Assembly: GCA_015178975.1 (NCBI GenBank)
Contig: WHVD01000083.1
Location: forward strand, 1-64,000
DNA length: 64,000 nucleotides
Direction of reading: 5' to 3'
Source: Hysterangium stoloniferum
Lineage: Eukaryota > Basidiomycota > Agaricomycetes > Hysterangiales > Hysterangiaceae
The number at the start of each line of letters is the position of its first letter. Within the stretch, counting starts at the first letter, position 1. The notes beneath the pieces were generated by a model that was not told the DNA's origin, made no database searches, and worked only from the letters and a program-made list of their open reading frames with translations. Made by a program: the position numbers and the translations under genes. Positions 1 through 10,406 of this stretch are shown piece after piece.

Positions 1-486
1 ATCATAGTTACCGTATCATCCGCATGCTTCCCTTGTTCCGCATTTGGTAATTTGTCCGTTGACAAGTATTCACTCGTTTGTTTGTTATATTCCTGTTACG
101 GAATATTGCCTTCCTAATATGTCTTATTGTATTTCCGTTTTAAGAACACTTCCGTTTCCGTCTTATTATGGTCTTAGTTTGTAGTACAATAACGAGCAGA
201 CTTATATTAGTTCCGCGAATTTGTACTTTACCTTAGATCTGATATTGACTTAGTTTCTTATTCCTTCTCCCATCTTTCTGTACGCTCGATATTCGGAACT
301 CTTCGGAACTCTGAATATCCGTAACTCCCATCACAAGTCTCACCTCCGAAATTAAGGACATTGAGCGTTTGCGTAGAGGCGCAGCACATAAGCTGAAAGC
401 CGACGTCCTGACCCTATCTAGTTGTTCCCAACCTTCCGGTGACTTCCCGATAGTTCCGGAATAAGTTCCCGACACGGCACTTAACA
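1..486 (+). repeat. 5' LTR of chromovirus (3' part)
   Basis: This stretch is a near-identical direct repeat of 6974-7459. It ends in ...CTTAACA at 486, the same end as the 3' LTR at 7459. The first 120 bases or so of the LTR lie outside the window. No obvious TGG-type tRNA primer site follows position 486. Confidence 0.92.
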
Positions 487-520
487 GTATATCAGCTCTC
501 AACTCTGCGACTCGCTCATC

Positions 521-1748
521 ATGGGTCCCAAGCGCAAAGCTGCCGAAGGACCATCCCAACTTCAATCCCCGTTGCAACTTTACACCACTCAACCTGAAAC
601 CCCAATTCAGCCGACAACATCAGCTTCAGTCGAAGAAGTTACCGAGGAGGTTACCGAGGTAACAAAGGATCCCAATGTTCCCCACACTTCCGACAACGAA
701 GCAGAAGATCAGCCGGAGACATCGAAAAAGAAATCTTCCGACGAACCGACTGAAATGTTGTTTATCAACTCCATTGTGAAATTCGCTGACTATTTGAAAT
801 CCGCTGAGGATAATAAAGAATCATCCCACACCGGAGTCAAAGAACCCGAACCTTTTACCGGCAAGGATCCGAAAAAAATTGAAGAATTTCCTTCTCCAAT
901 GCCGTTTCAGTTTCCGTGATCGACCCAATGCTTTTAAATCTGACAGTCGAAAAGTCAATTTTGCGCTCTCTTATCTCAAGGATACCGCTCAGGATTGGTT
1001 CGAACCCGGACTATCTGGAATATCTGACGAGACACCCGCATGGCTCGACGATTGGGATGCTTTCGTGGAAGAACTGGAAACTAATTTCGGACCTTACGAT
1101 CAATCCGGCGAAGCAGAAAATGAACTAATGACGCTCAAGATGAAGGACAATCAACGAGTTTCCGATCATCTCGTCAAGTTTAATACCCTCACCGCACGAT
1201 GTGGATTGGACGATTCCACCCTCAGGCACCATTTCTATATGAGACTTCCATCACGCCTTAAAGACGAAATCTGCAAAGATGGAAAGCCAAAAACTCTCCA
1301 ACTCATGCGGATGAAAGCTCAAACATCCGATGCCTGTTATTGGGAACGAAAAGCCGAGGTTTCTCGAGAGAACCCGACGGAACGTTCTCAGAACAACAAG
1401 GCGTCGACTAGCAAGTCTTCCGGCAACAACTCAGGCAATAATACCGGCTCTGGCACTAATACTGGCAAATCAAATTCCGACCGGAAGAAAGACAAGAAAT
1501 CCAACAAGGAGAAACAGTCAACTTCCGACAAACCCAACATTTCCCATTTGTTGGGTACCGACGGTAAACTCACCCCGAAGGAGAAACAACGGCGTATGGA
1601 CAACGACCTCTGCCTCTTCTGCGGAAAAGGCGGACACAAGGTTTCCGACTGTACCGTTAAATCTAGCTCTTCCAAGGCTCGCGCGGCAACTTCCACTACG
1701 ACTACAACGTCTAAGGATAAACCCGCCACGGAGTCGAAAAAAGAGTAA
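521..1748 (+). pseudogene. chromovirus gag, frameshifted
   Basis: The ATG at 521 opens an acidic, Ser/Thr/Glu-rich N-terminus. The frame that carries the gag core changes near 890: upstream it is the frame of 521 (closing at 917-919) and downstream the frame of 879 to 1748, as expected from a single-base change. The core has the retrotransposon gag pattern (LKDTAQDWF near 990) and a Ser/Thr/Lys/Asn-rich linker. It ends in a CCHC knuckle, CLFCGKGGHKVSDC, near 1612-1653. Gag coats the RNA in the virus-like particle. The break should prevent a full-length product from this copy. Confidence 0.85.
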
Positions 1749-1861
1749 GCAACCCTCCTGGAATCTGCATGGACAGAGGGTTGCGTTGACTCTCTCCGTG
1801 TTTCCGAGGTTATCCGCCTCAACGTGTCCGACTCTCTCTAATCCCGATTCATTATTTGTAA

Positions 1862-4800
1862 AACTCGATCTCTGACTTTCTTGGAAATTTAGTGTTCCGA
1901 GCTCTAATAGATTCCGGCTCCACACACTGTTTTGTAGATACCACCTTTGCCACGAAACATAATCTGAAACTCCATTCTGTTTCCCGCAATTTCCTTACGT
2001 TTGTTTGACGGCACTAGCAATACGGCAATTACTCAAGCCTGCGACATGTCTATCCGGTTCCCTTGTGGAACATCCCAGATGGTTACCTTTTTCGTAACAC
2101 AGTTGGACTCTAGCTGTTCGGTAGTTCTTGGATACAACTGGCTCACCCGATATAATCCGTTGATTGACTGGGTATTGGGCAGTATTACTTTCTGAACTCC
2201 CCACACTTCCGTTCCTCCTGCAGCGTCTTTTCCGGCCACCGCCTTTTCGGCATCAATGGCACCTCCGGCTTCTACCGAGACTTCCGAGCCTCCAAAAATC
2301 TCTCTCATCAATGCTTCGGCATTTGTTAGGGTGAGTAAACTGGATGGTTCGCAATGTTTTTCGATCAGCTTAAAAGTTGATGAAGCATCTGGTCGTTTTG
2401 CGACTCCAGAATTATCTGAGCTAAAAGCCGACCTGGAAGGAGTTCCCGAAAAATACCATGATTTCGCGGACATTTTCAGTAAGCAAAAAGCTGACAGGCT
2501 TGCACCACATAGGCCCTACGACTTAAAAATCGATATTGAGCCCGGTTCAAACCCTCCATTAGGACCTATTTACCCATTATCCCAATCGGAACTTTCGTCT
2601 ATTCGGGAGTTCCTGGATGAACATTTGTCAATAGGTTTTATCCGTCCCTCAAAGTCTCCGTATGGAGCACCCATCCTTTTCGTCCGTAAAAAGGATGGCT
2701 CCCTTCGACTCTGTGTCGATTTCAGAGGATTAAATTCCATCACACGGAAAGATAAGTATCCACTGCCACTCGTTACCGATTTACTCGATGCCCCACGGAA
2801 AGCTCGGATTTATACCAAAATAGACCTCAAACACGCCTATCATTTGGTCTGAATTGCCGAGGGCGACGAATGGAAAACTGCTTTTCGGACTCGCTATGGA
2901 TCCTTTGAATGGTTGGTTATGCCATTCGGCCTTACCAACGCCCCTTCCGCTTTTCAACGTTTTGTTAATGATATATTTTCCGACATGCTTGACGTATGTG
3001 TTATAGTCTATTTGGATGACATTTTGGTATTTTCCAAGGATCCCGCCCTTCACGATGAACAGGTCCGTGAAGTCTTCCGAAGACTCCGTAAAAACTGTTT
3101 TTTCGCCAACGGTAAAAAATGTTATTTCGACATGGATTCTATTGAATACTTAGGTTTCATCATCGGCCCTGATGGTCTCCGTATGGATGAAACCAAGGTT
3201 CAAGTTGTCCGTGACTGGCCCGAACCACGGAAGGTCAAGGACATTCAATCATTTTTAGGTTTCGCCAACTTTTACCGTCGTTTTATTCGGAACTACTCGG
3301 ATATTACAGTACCGCTCACTCGTCTTACCCGTAAAACTCAACCATGGGTTTTTGACGATAAATGCCGCTCCGCCTTCCAGACTTTAAAAAATGCTTTCAC
3401 TTCTGCCCCAATCCTTTCCCATTGGAAACCTGATGTTCCGATTATTGTGGAAACCGATGCTTCCGATTATGCAATTGCCGCGATCCTTTCCATTCAAGAT
3501 TTCGACGGTGAAATTCATCCGGTCGCATTTCTTTCTCGGACACTTTCAGTATCCGAACTCAATTACGACGTTCATGATAAGGAACTTTTGGCTATTTTTG
3601 AAGCTTTCAAACATTGGTGCCATTATCTCGAAGGTTCTGCAACTCCCGTTGACGTTGTTACCGATCACAAAAATCTCGAATATTTTTCTACCACTAAACT
3701 TTTAACCCGCCGGCAGGCCCGTTGGTCTGAATTCCTTTCCGCTTTCAACATGATTATCCGTTTCCGACCCGGACGCCTTGGTGGAAAGCCAGATGCCATG
3801 ACTCGACGATGGGACGTCTATCCTAAAGAGGGGGAAAGTAACTACGCTGTTGTTAATCCACATAACTTGAAACCGGTTTTTACAATGCAACAACTTTCCG
3901 CATCTATCTGAGCAACTTCCCTTTACTATCCAATTATGCGTAGCATCATGATTATGGACATTGAGCAATTACATCAAGATATCCTTTCCGCACTCACTTC
4001 CGACCCGGCCCTCAAGCCACATTTAGACATTCCCGACAATCCCAACCAACCCCGATGGTCACAAGACTCTCAAGGTTTTATCCGTCTCGATGGACGTATC
4101 TACGTTCCAGATTCCGACAATCTTCGACTCCGCGTACTTCAGTATAAACACGATCATCCAATCTCCGGACATTACGGCATCAACAATACTCTTGGTTTAA
4201 TCCGTAGAGAATATACTTGGCCCAACCTCCGAGATTTCGTAACTCAGTTCTGTAAGTCATGCACCACCTGCTTACGCTCCAAAACCCAGAGGCATAAGCC
4301 GTACGGCCTTCTCAAGCAACTCCCGATACCAGAAAAACCTTGGAATTCAATTTCCATGGATTTTATCGAACAACTCCCGACTTCCGAAGGCTTTACATCC
4401 ATTCTAGTTGTTGTGGACCGATTCTCGAAACAAGGCATTTTCATACCCACTCATGATACAATCACGTCCTTACAATTAGCGGAACTTTTCATTATTCACG
4501 TATTTTCCAAACACGGAGTTCCATCTCACGTAACTTCCGATCAAGGCTCCAAGTTCGTCTCCCATTTCTTCCAGGCCCTCGGAAAAGCCCTCGACATGAA
4601 ACTACACTTCACCTCGGGATATCACCCGGAGGGTGATGGACAAACGGAACGCGTTAATCAAACACTGGAACAATATCTCCGCATCTATTGTAATTACCAA
4701 CAGGACAACTGGAAATCCCTTCTTCCAATCGCGGAATTCGCCTACAATAACTCCCCGAATGCAACCACCGGCATATCTCCCTTCTTCGCCAATAAAGGCT

Positions 4801-5438
4801 ATAATCCGAATCTCACAGTACATTCCGAACGAGATTTGGCTTCGGTCCATGCTCAAGAATTTATTACCGATCTCGACGAATTACATCAAGAACTTCGGAA
4901 AGCTATTTCTTCCGCACAGGAATATTATCAACGTTCCGCGGACAAAAACAGGATCCCGCCTCCTAATTTTAAAATTGGTGATCAGGTTTTTGTAAAAGCT
5001 CAATTCTTCCGTACTACCCGACCTTCTAAAAAACTCGCTGAGAAATTCTTAGGACCTTTTGAAATTATAGCACAAGCCGGTTCACTTTCATGGACTCTCC
5101 GTCTTCCCGACAGTATGCGAGCAGTCCACCCCGTTTTCCACGTTTCCATGTTGGAACCTTGTGTTCCTAACTCATTCCCGGAACGTATTCAACCTCCGTC
5201 CCCTCCGGTCATCATTGATGGAGAACCTGAATTCGAAGTTTCCGAAATTTTGGATTCTAAAATCGACAATCGCCGACGTACTTGTAAATTGCTCTATTTA
5301 GTTAAATGGGCAGGTTATGAAGGTACCGACGAGGAAACTTCATGGATATTGGCCACGGAACTTGGACATGCTATGGAAATTGTTACTGACTTCCACACGG
5401 CTTATCCAGGCAAACCCGGACCTTTATCATCACTCTAA
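1862..5438 (+). pseudogene. chromovirus pol (PR-RT-RNaseH-INT-chromodomain) with three in-frame TGA codons and PR frameshifts
   Basis: Protease: the active-site stretch ALIDSGSTH (about 1901) is in one frame, and the rest continues in another from about 1995. From 1995 to 5438 everything is one frame, interrupted only by TGA at 2193, 2850 and 3909. Reverse transcriptase: VDFRGLNS near 2720 and the catalytic YLDD near 3009. RNase H: ETDAS near 3452 and HDKELLAI near 3575. Integrase: an HHCC zinc region (H..H, then CKSCTTC near 4250), catalytic Asp in SMDFIEQLP, Asp in SDQGSKF and Glu in GQTERVNQ. A chromodomain (YLVKWAGY near 5300) closes the protein. Fungal chromoviruses use these activities to copy RNA to DNA and integrate it. 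This copy cannot make an intact polyprotein without readthrough. Confidence 0.9.
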
Positions 5439-5525
5439 TCCTTCTGTTCTTTTCTGTTCAGTTTCCGACACTTCCGTTTTCACACTCGTTTTAGGTTTTG
5501 CAAGTCAAAAAAAATATTATTAAAT

Positions 5526-6668
5526 CTATCTCAAAGTCTCTGACACCCCAAATCCACCTTCCGTCCCAACCTCCGGCTCTTCAGCAATTTCCGCACTTTC
5601 CACCATATCCTGTACCTCTTCATCTTCACTCTCTGATTCTTCCGGCCCTTTTCCCGACACCCACCTCTTTTCAACACATTCCGCCAACGGATCATTAGCT
5701 TTTTCCCGTGCCTTATCGGAAAACCCCTCGGATACTGCGATTACACCAATGCTAACCATTATCTTCTCCAGGAAATCGTTTTGCCTCCGGAAATTCCGGA
5801 CCAACGAACGGAAACCTTTCTCCTGGATATCATTATGATGATCCATTGTATCCCGCATTTTCATGACTTCCGTCCCGATAAAAACCAACGCGTCGACGGT
5901 TTCCTTGAGAAGCTCAATGCCTGTACTATCCGTTTTCGACGTTTCAGTTTCCGTAGCTTTGGCCGCTCCTGAACTTCCCGCGTCGTTAGTTTTCGGAGTT
6001 TTCTCACCTTTCGGAACCCTTTTTGAGGCAAGGGTGCACGGAAGTTTGAGAACCACGCAGGGATAGCAAGTTCCGCCCCATTTTACCTTCTGTTTCCAAC
6101 ACGTCATGTTCCGTATGGAACATCGATAACACGGAGTTTCATGGACGACTTCCATTCGTTCCGGAGCTTTGACCTTTGGTTTCTGTTTCGGAAGTTAAAC
6201 GACTACCGTTCCCGTTACAGATACACTCACTTTAGGACTCGAAGGTCCAGCTTCGCCCTCTACGTCCACCTCCACGGCTTTTCGCTGCATCAATAGTTAT
6301 CGGTTGGAATCACGGAATGTATGGGTCAAACTTACCTTTCCTTCCCTTATCTCCTTCAGTTTTTCCGCCACCTGCGACTCCCGCTGTAATCTTTCCATCT
6401 CCTCTTTCTTTTTCTGCGCCTCCGCTGTTTTCCGTATCCATGCTTCTTTTTCCGCCTTCGCCCGCTCCAATTCCCGCTTTTCCGCCTCCTCCGCATCCTT
6501 CAACTCCTGCATCAACACTCTTTCCTCCTCCTCCTGTCGTCGCTTCAACTCCTCCATTTTCTGGCGTTTTTGTTGAAGTTCTGCGACCTTCGACATCTTT
6601 TGAAGTACGGATATTTCGGTATCTGAGTCTTCCGGGGTAGTGATGAACAACGGCCGACGAATCGACAT
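5526..6668 (-). pseudogene. antisense accessory gene of chromovirus: coiled coil plus Zn2Cys6-like cluster
   Basis: It is read opposite to pol between the pol stop (5438) and the 3' LTR. One frame runs from 6668 to 5526, broken only by TAA at 6297-6299 and 6195-6197. The N-terminal 120 residues are a highly charged Glu/Lys/Arg coiled coil. After the second stop comes CYRCSIRNMTC, ten residues, then CYPCVVLKLPC. The spacing C-x2-C-x6-C-x10-C-x2-C-x6-C falls within the consensus of Gal4-type binuclear zinc clusters. A further predicted helix and an acidic C-terminus follow. I recall similar charged, Cys-rich hypothetical proteins being common in Agaricomycetes, but not an assigned function. A DNA-binding role is inference. 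Confidence 0.72.
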
Positions 6669-6853
6669 ACAAGTTGTGGTTGAAGAAACAAAAACGTTAA
6701 ATTCGAATATTTGGAGGTTTTTATACTCAGAATAACAGCCGAAACTCTCACCTCCATATTTGCGTAAATTTCACGACACATAACAATCAGCCGTCGCTTC
6801 AAACACTTAGTACCTAATCGCCTCTATGGGATTTCGGCCTAACAGGGGGGTAC

Positions 6854-7459
6854 TGTTACGACCCGTTCCCGGATGTTTCAATATCCGACTTCCGGTCTCC
6901 CACTCCCGACTTCCGATCCCCCACTCCCGACTTCCGATCCCCGACTTCCGACTTTGACCTCCGACTACGGAACATCATAGTTACCGTATCATCTGCATGC
7001 TTCCCTTGTTCCGCATTTGGTAATTTGTCCATTGACAAGTATTCACTCGTTTGTTTGTTATATTCCTGTTACGGAATATTGCCTTCCTAATATGTCTTAT
7101 TGTATTTCCGTTTTAAGAACACTTCCGTTTCCGTCTTATTATGGTCTTAGTTTGTAGTACAATAACGAGCAGACTTATATTAGTTTCCGCGAATTTGTAC
7201 TTTACCTTAGATCTGATATTGACTTAGTTTCTTATTCCTTCTCCCGTCTTTCTGTACGCTCGATATTCGGAACTCTTCGGAACTCTGAATATCCGTAACT
7301 CCCATCATAAGTCTCACCTCCGAAATTAAGGACATTGAGCGTTTGCGTAGAGGCGCAGCACATAAGCTGAAGCCGACGTCCTGACCCTATCTAGTTGTTC
7401 CCAACTTCCCGGTGACTTCCCGATAGTTCCGGAATAAGTTCCCGACACGGCACTTAACA
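6854..7459 (+). repeat. 3' LTR of chromovirus, 606 bp
   Basis: It starts TGTTACG at 6854, directly after a G-run (6845-6850) that probably serves as the polypurine tract. It ends ...CTTAACA at 7459. Its last 486 bases repeat positions 1-486. Confidence 0.92.
6888..6966. repeat. short tandem repeat inside the LTR (CGACTTCCGA-type units)
   Basis: About four to five imperfect units of cgacttccg(a/g)tc(c)cccact follow each other near the 5' end of the 3' LTR. The corresponding part of the 5' LTR is outside the window, so unit-number change cannot be judged. Confidence 0.7.
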
Positions 7460-9651
7460 TAGTCCCTCTTTAGCAACTAACACTTCTCTCTCCATGGCTG
7501 AGTAATTACATTCTGCTTTCTTGAGCGTGTGGCTCCAATAGGCAATGACGTGCTCGACAGTGACACTGGTGTCGTCAAAATCTGAGGCCCAGGAATCTGC
7601 CCAAGTAAATTCCAGCTCCTTGGTTTTATAACAAGTAATGAAAATGGGCACGTCTCGAGATTGATCGAAGGCTGATCTTGCTTGGGTGTAGATTTTAGTA
7701 TGCTTTAGATCCCTGAGCGTCATTTTCTGTATTTGTTGACGACAACATCCCAGTCTGAAGTCCGAAGTGTCCGTGTATAGCCGATAAGGCATGCCACTCA
7801 CGGGGTGTCCGAGTACTGGAGCAGAGCTCAACGCAATCTTGATGTCTTCAAAAGCTCGGGCATGTTCTGAGTCCCAAGTCCAACGGACTCCTTTCTTTAA
7901 GAGGTTGAAGAGCGGAGCAACTGTCCAGGAATAAAATGGTATGTAAGCTGAAAAGTACAGAACCATCCTGAGGAAGCGTTGAAGATCTGCTATCTTGGAA
8001 GGTGTAGCTAGTTCCAGTATGGCAGTGACCTTCTCTTGATGGGTTGAAAAACCAAGTCTAGACACCTTATGTCCTAGTAGTAGAATCAAGTTATACCCCA
8101 CATAGCATTTTTTGGGCAAGAGAGTGATTCCCGCTGCAATTATGGCTTGTAGAATCTGGTCTAAATGCTCTAAATGATCATCCCATGTCTTAGAAAAGAT
8201 CACGATGTCGTCAATATAGACTAGACAGAATATCCATAAGTAAGGTGCAAGTACAGTTTGCATAACTCTCTGGAATATAGAGGGTCCATTCCAAAGTCCA
8301 AAGGGCATTCACCTGAATTGCCACAGTCCTCAATGGGATCTAAAAGCGGTCTTTGGTTTATCTTCTTCTAACATTTCAAGTTGGGTAAACCTGGCTAGTG
8401 CATCAAAGAAAGATAGGATATTGGATCCTGAAAGCACTTGCATGATCTCAGACTGGTGTGGCAACAAGAATTCGTTGGGAACTGTTAGGCTGTTCAACTT
8501 CCTATAGTCGATCACCACTCTCGGTTTCCCATTGCGATAGACGACAAAGGCTGGGGCCCCCCAAGGACTTTTGGATGGTTCAATTACTTCCCGTTGAAAC
8601 CAAGTATCCATTTGTTCATCGATGACCTTCCTATTGGCTGGGGAAGTTGGAAACATTGACATTGAAATAGGTTGCATGCCTTCTTTCAATGGGACATTGA
8701 CTTTGACATCTACTTGTCCTAAATGCCCATCTACTCCAAAGGCTTGGACGTTCTTGGTCAATACCGACTCGTGAAAGTCTTCTCCAAGAAGAATTGGGAC
8801 AGTCATGCCTCAGACAACATACATTTCAGCGGTAAATTTAAGGAGCATACCGGTGTCGTCTTCAAGGTAAATGGGGATATTGATGTATCCTAAGACCTTA
8901 GCATTACCAGTAAGCTGTACAAGGCGTAATTTGAGTCCTTGCTTGAGCTTGGGGCAGTCCACTAGTTCCTTATAGAAATCCTCTGAAATTAAGGAAAGAT
9001 CAGCTCCGGCGTCCAGCCTGATTTTAATAGGATTAGAGGCTTCTGAGTCCCCTATCCGTAGACATGTAATGCTGAAATCCCAATACTGGAGTATCCACCC
9101 AGGGGATCCCTTCTGCAATAGATGATGGTTGAATCCTCTTTCATAAGCCGACTGGATCGAGGGTATTGGACTCTGGGTCTTTTGCTTTCCTTTCTTGCAG
9201 CTAGTTTGACATCCCTTCTGACACATCTACTGTTAGGTATGTTCGGAACAAATTTGTCCACTTCAGAATCCGACTCCTCATAAGGAATTAGGTTGGGTAA
9301 TTGCCCTGGGTCGAAGGGGAAGTTCTCCTCCTCTGATCCCTCTAACTCAGAGGGGTCTTCTATAATGTAGGTCTGACTTATTCCTTTAGATTGGTTTACA
9401 AATACTTCCTCGTTGACGATTTCCTCAATGGTAGGAGGTTTAGATCACAACAAGGCTCCCGTCTCAGTCAGACCTTTCCAGTTCTGACAATGAGGGTCCA
9501 GCCAGTCTCCTTTCTCAAGGAAATCACAGTCTGATATAGAAACATAGACTTGCGATGCTTTGTTCTCATTTGGGGATGAACTTGCGTCTAAAGCAATGTT
9601 GTCCTCTGATTGAGGAAGGTAGACAGAAATGAAAATTGATTCCTCATCCAC
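7460..9651 (-). pseudogene. gypsy pol remnant: protease, RT, partial RNase H
   Basis: Read right to left, the protease shows a DAG-type active site (RLDAGADLSLIS near 9020). RT follows, with VIDYRKLNS near 8500, FDALARFTQLE near 8395 and MPFGLWNGPSIFQR near 8290. The catalytic box is YIDD near 8220. RNase H begins with YTDTSD near 7770 and breaks off at 7460 after the conserved YSAMEREVL. At least three stops or frameshifts (near 8809, 8325 and 9260-9440) separate the pieces. Confidence 0.85.
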
Positions 9652-9699
9652 CTCCTCGGTTGGGTTCTTGTCATATATTTTATCACTTTGTTTCTTTGT

Positions 9700-10400
9700 T
9701 TAACCTTCAAGGGACATTAGTCAAATAGTAGAGGACTGGATCCTTTAACTTTGGCTCAAGAGTTTAAGATGTCATTGTTCTGATAACATAAGATTTATTG
9801 CTAGCTCTAAACCCTAGAATTAGCATATCTTAACCCTAGGTAGCTAGGTGGCACTGCCATGGAAACCAGCAGAGTCATGGATTACATACTAATAAGGTAT
9901 CTCTAGCCCTTATAGTATGCAATCTACCCCATCTCCTTGACTACATATTGAGGGATGACTCATTGGTGAGTCATATCAATATGACTATGCAATGAGTTAT
10001 GATCAGAGCTATGACTCAGATACATAATCATAGCTGGTTGGATGACTCTGAAATACACTTATGAGTCAAGTATGGGAAATACTGACTCATTCTCCTAGTC
10101 ACATTACTTAGTAAGCAGGATCCTGGACTAGTATAAATACAGGCTCAAATCATGTATTTAGGATATCATTCAATATCACATCACTTGCTCATTTAGCTAC
10201 ACTTGCCTACTAGGTCCACACATTGTGCTTAAGTTGAGTACTCTCCTTGCCAATCTGTTGACCATCTTGTTTCCTTGAGTTGAGCTTTCTCCTCGGAAAA
10301 GGGACATGGGCATGTAGTTGAATAAAAAGTGGATACTGATTTAATTGACAAAACTCCTACATACAGATTAATTTGAATTTGAATCTCCTTTCTCAAGCTA
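9700..10400. other. non-coding stretch between gag and pol remnants, possible solo LTR
   Basis: It separates gag and pol of one element, where no spacer of 700 bp is expected. It holds many copies of ATGACTCA/TGAGTCAT-like octamers (9950-10110), a TATA-like box (agtataaatac near 10130) and a CT-rich stretch. This looks like a promoter-bearing LTR inserted later, but the ends and a target duplication could not be defined. Confidence 0.35.
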
Positions 10401-10406
10401 CACTAC

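Larger units (their letters stand above)
1..7459 (+). mobile_element. Ty3/gypsy chromovirus, near complete, 5' end outside window
   Basis: The element has a 5' LTR running off the left edge (to 486), gag, a pol of protease, reverse transcriptase, RNase H, integrase and chromodomain, an antisense accessory gene, and a 3' LTR (6854-7459). The two LTRs differ at about eight places over 486 comparable bases, so the insertion is young. It is nevertheless broken by a gag frameshift, frameshifts in the protease region and three in-frame TGA codons in pol. It lies in a minus-strand gypsy element whose RNase H coding sequence stops at 7460, so it inserted there. The left target-site copy is outside the window. 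The C-terminal chromodomain places it among the chromoviruses, which in other species target heterochromatin. Confidence 0.93.

Noticed and set aside
1330..1925. Long open frames on both strands over the gag region
   Set aside because: They overlap the gag linker and CCHC knuckle, which has the family motif. The others are shadows caused by biased composition.
2193..3911. Programmed UGA readthrough in chromovirus pol
   Set aside because: Three sites within one polyprotein, none at the gag-pol border, fit mutation better than recoding.
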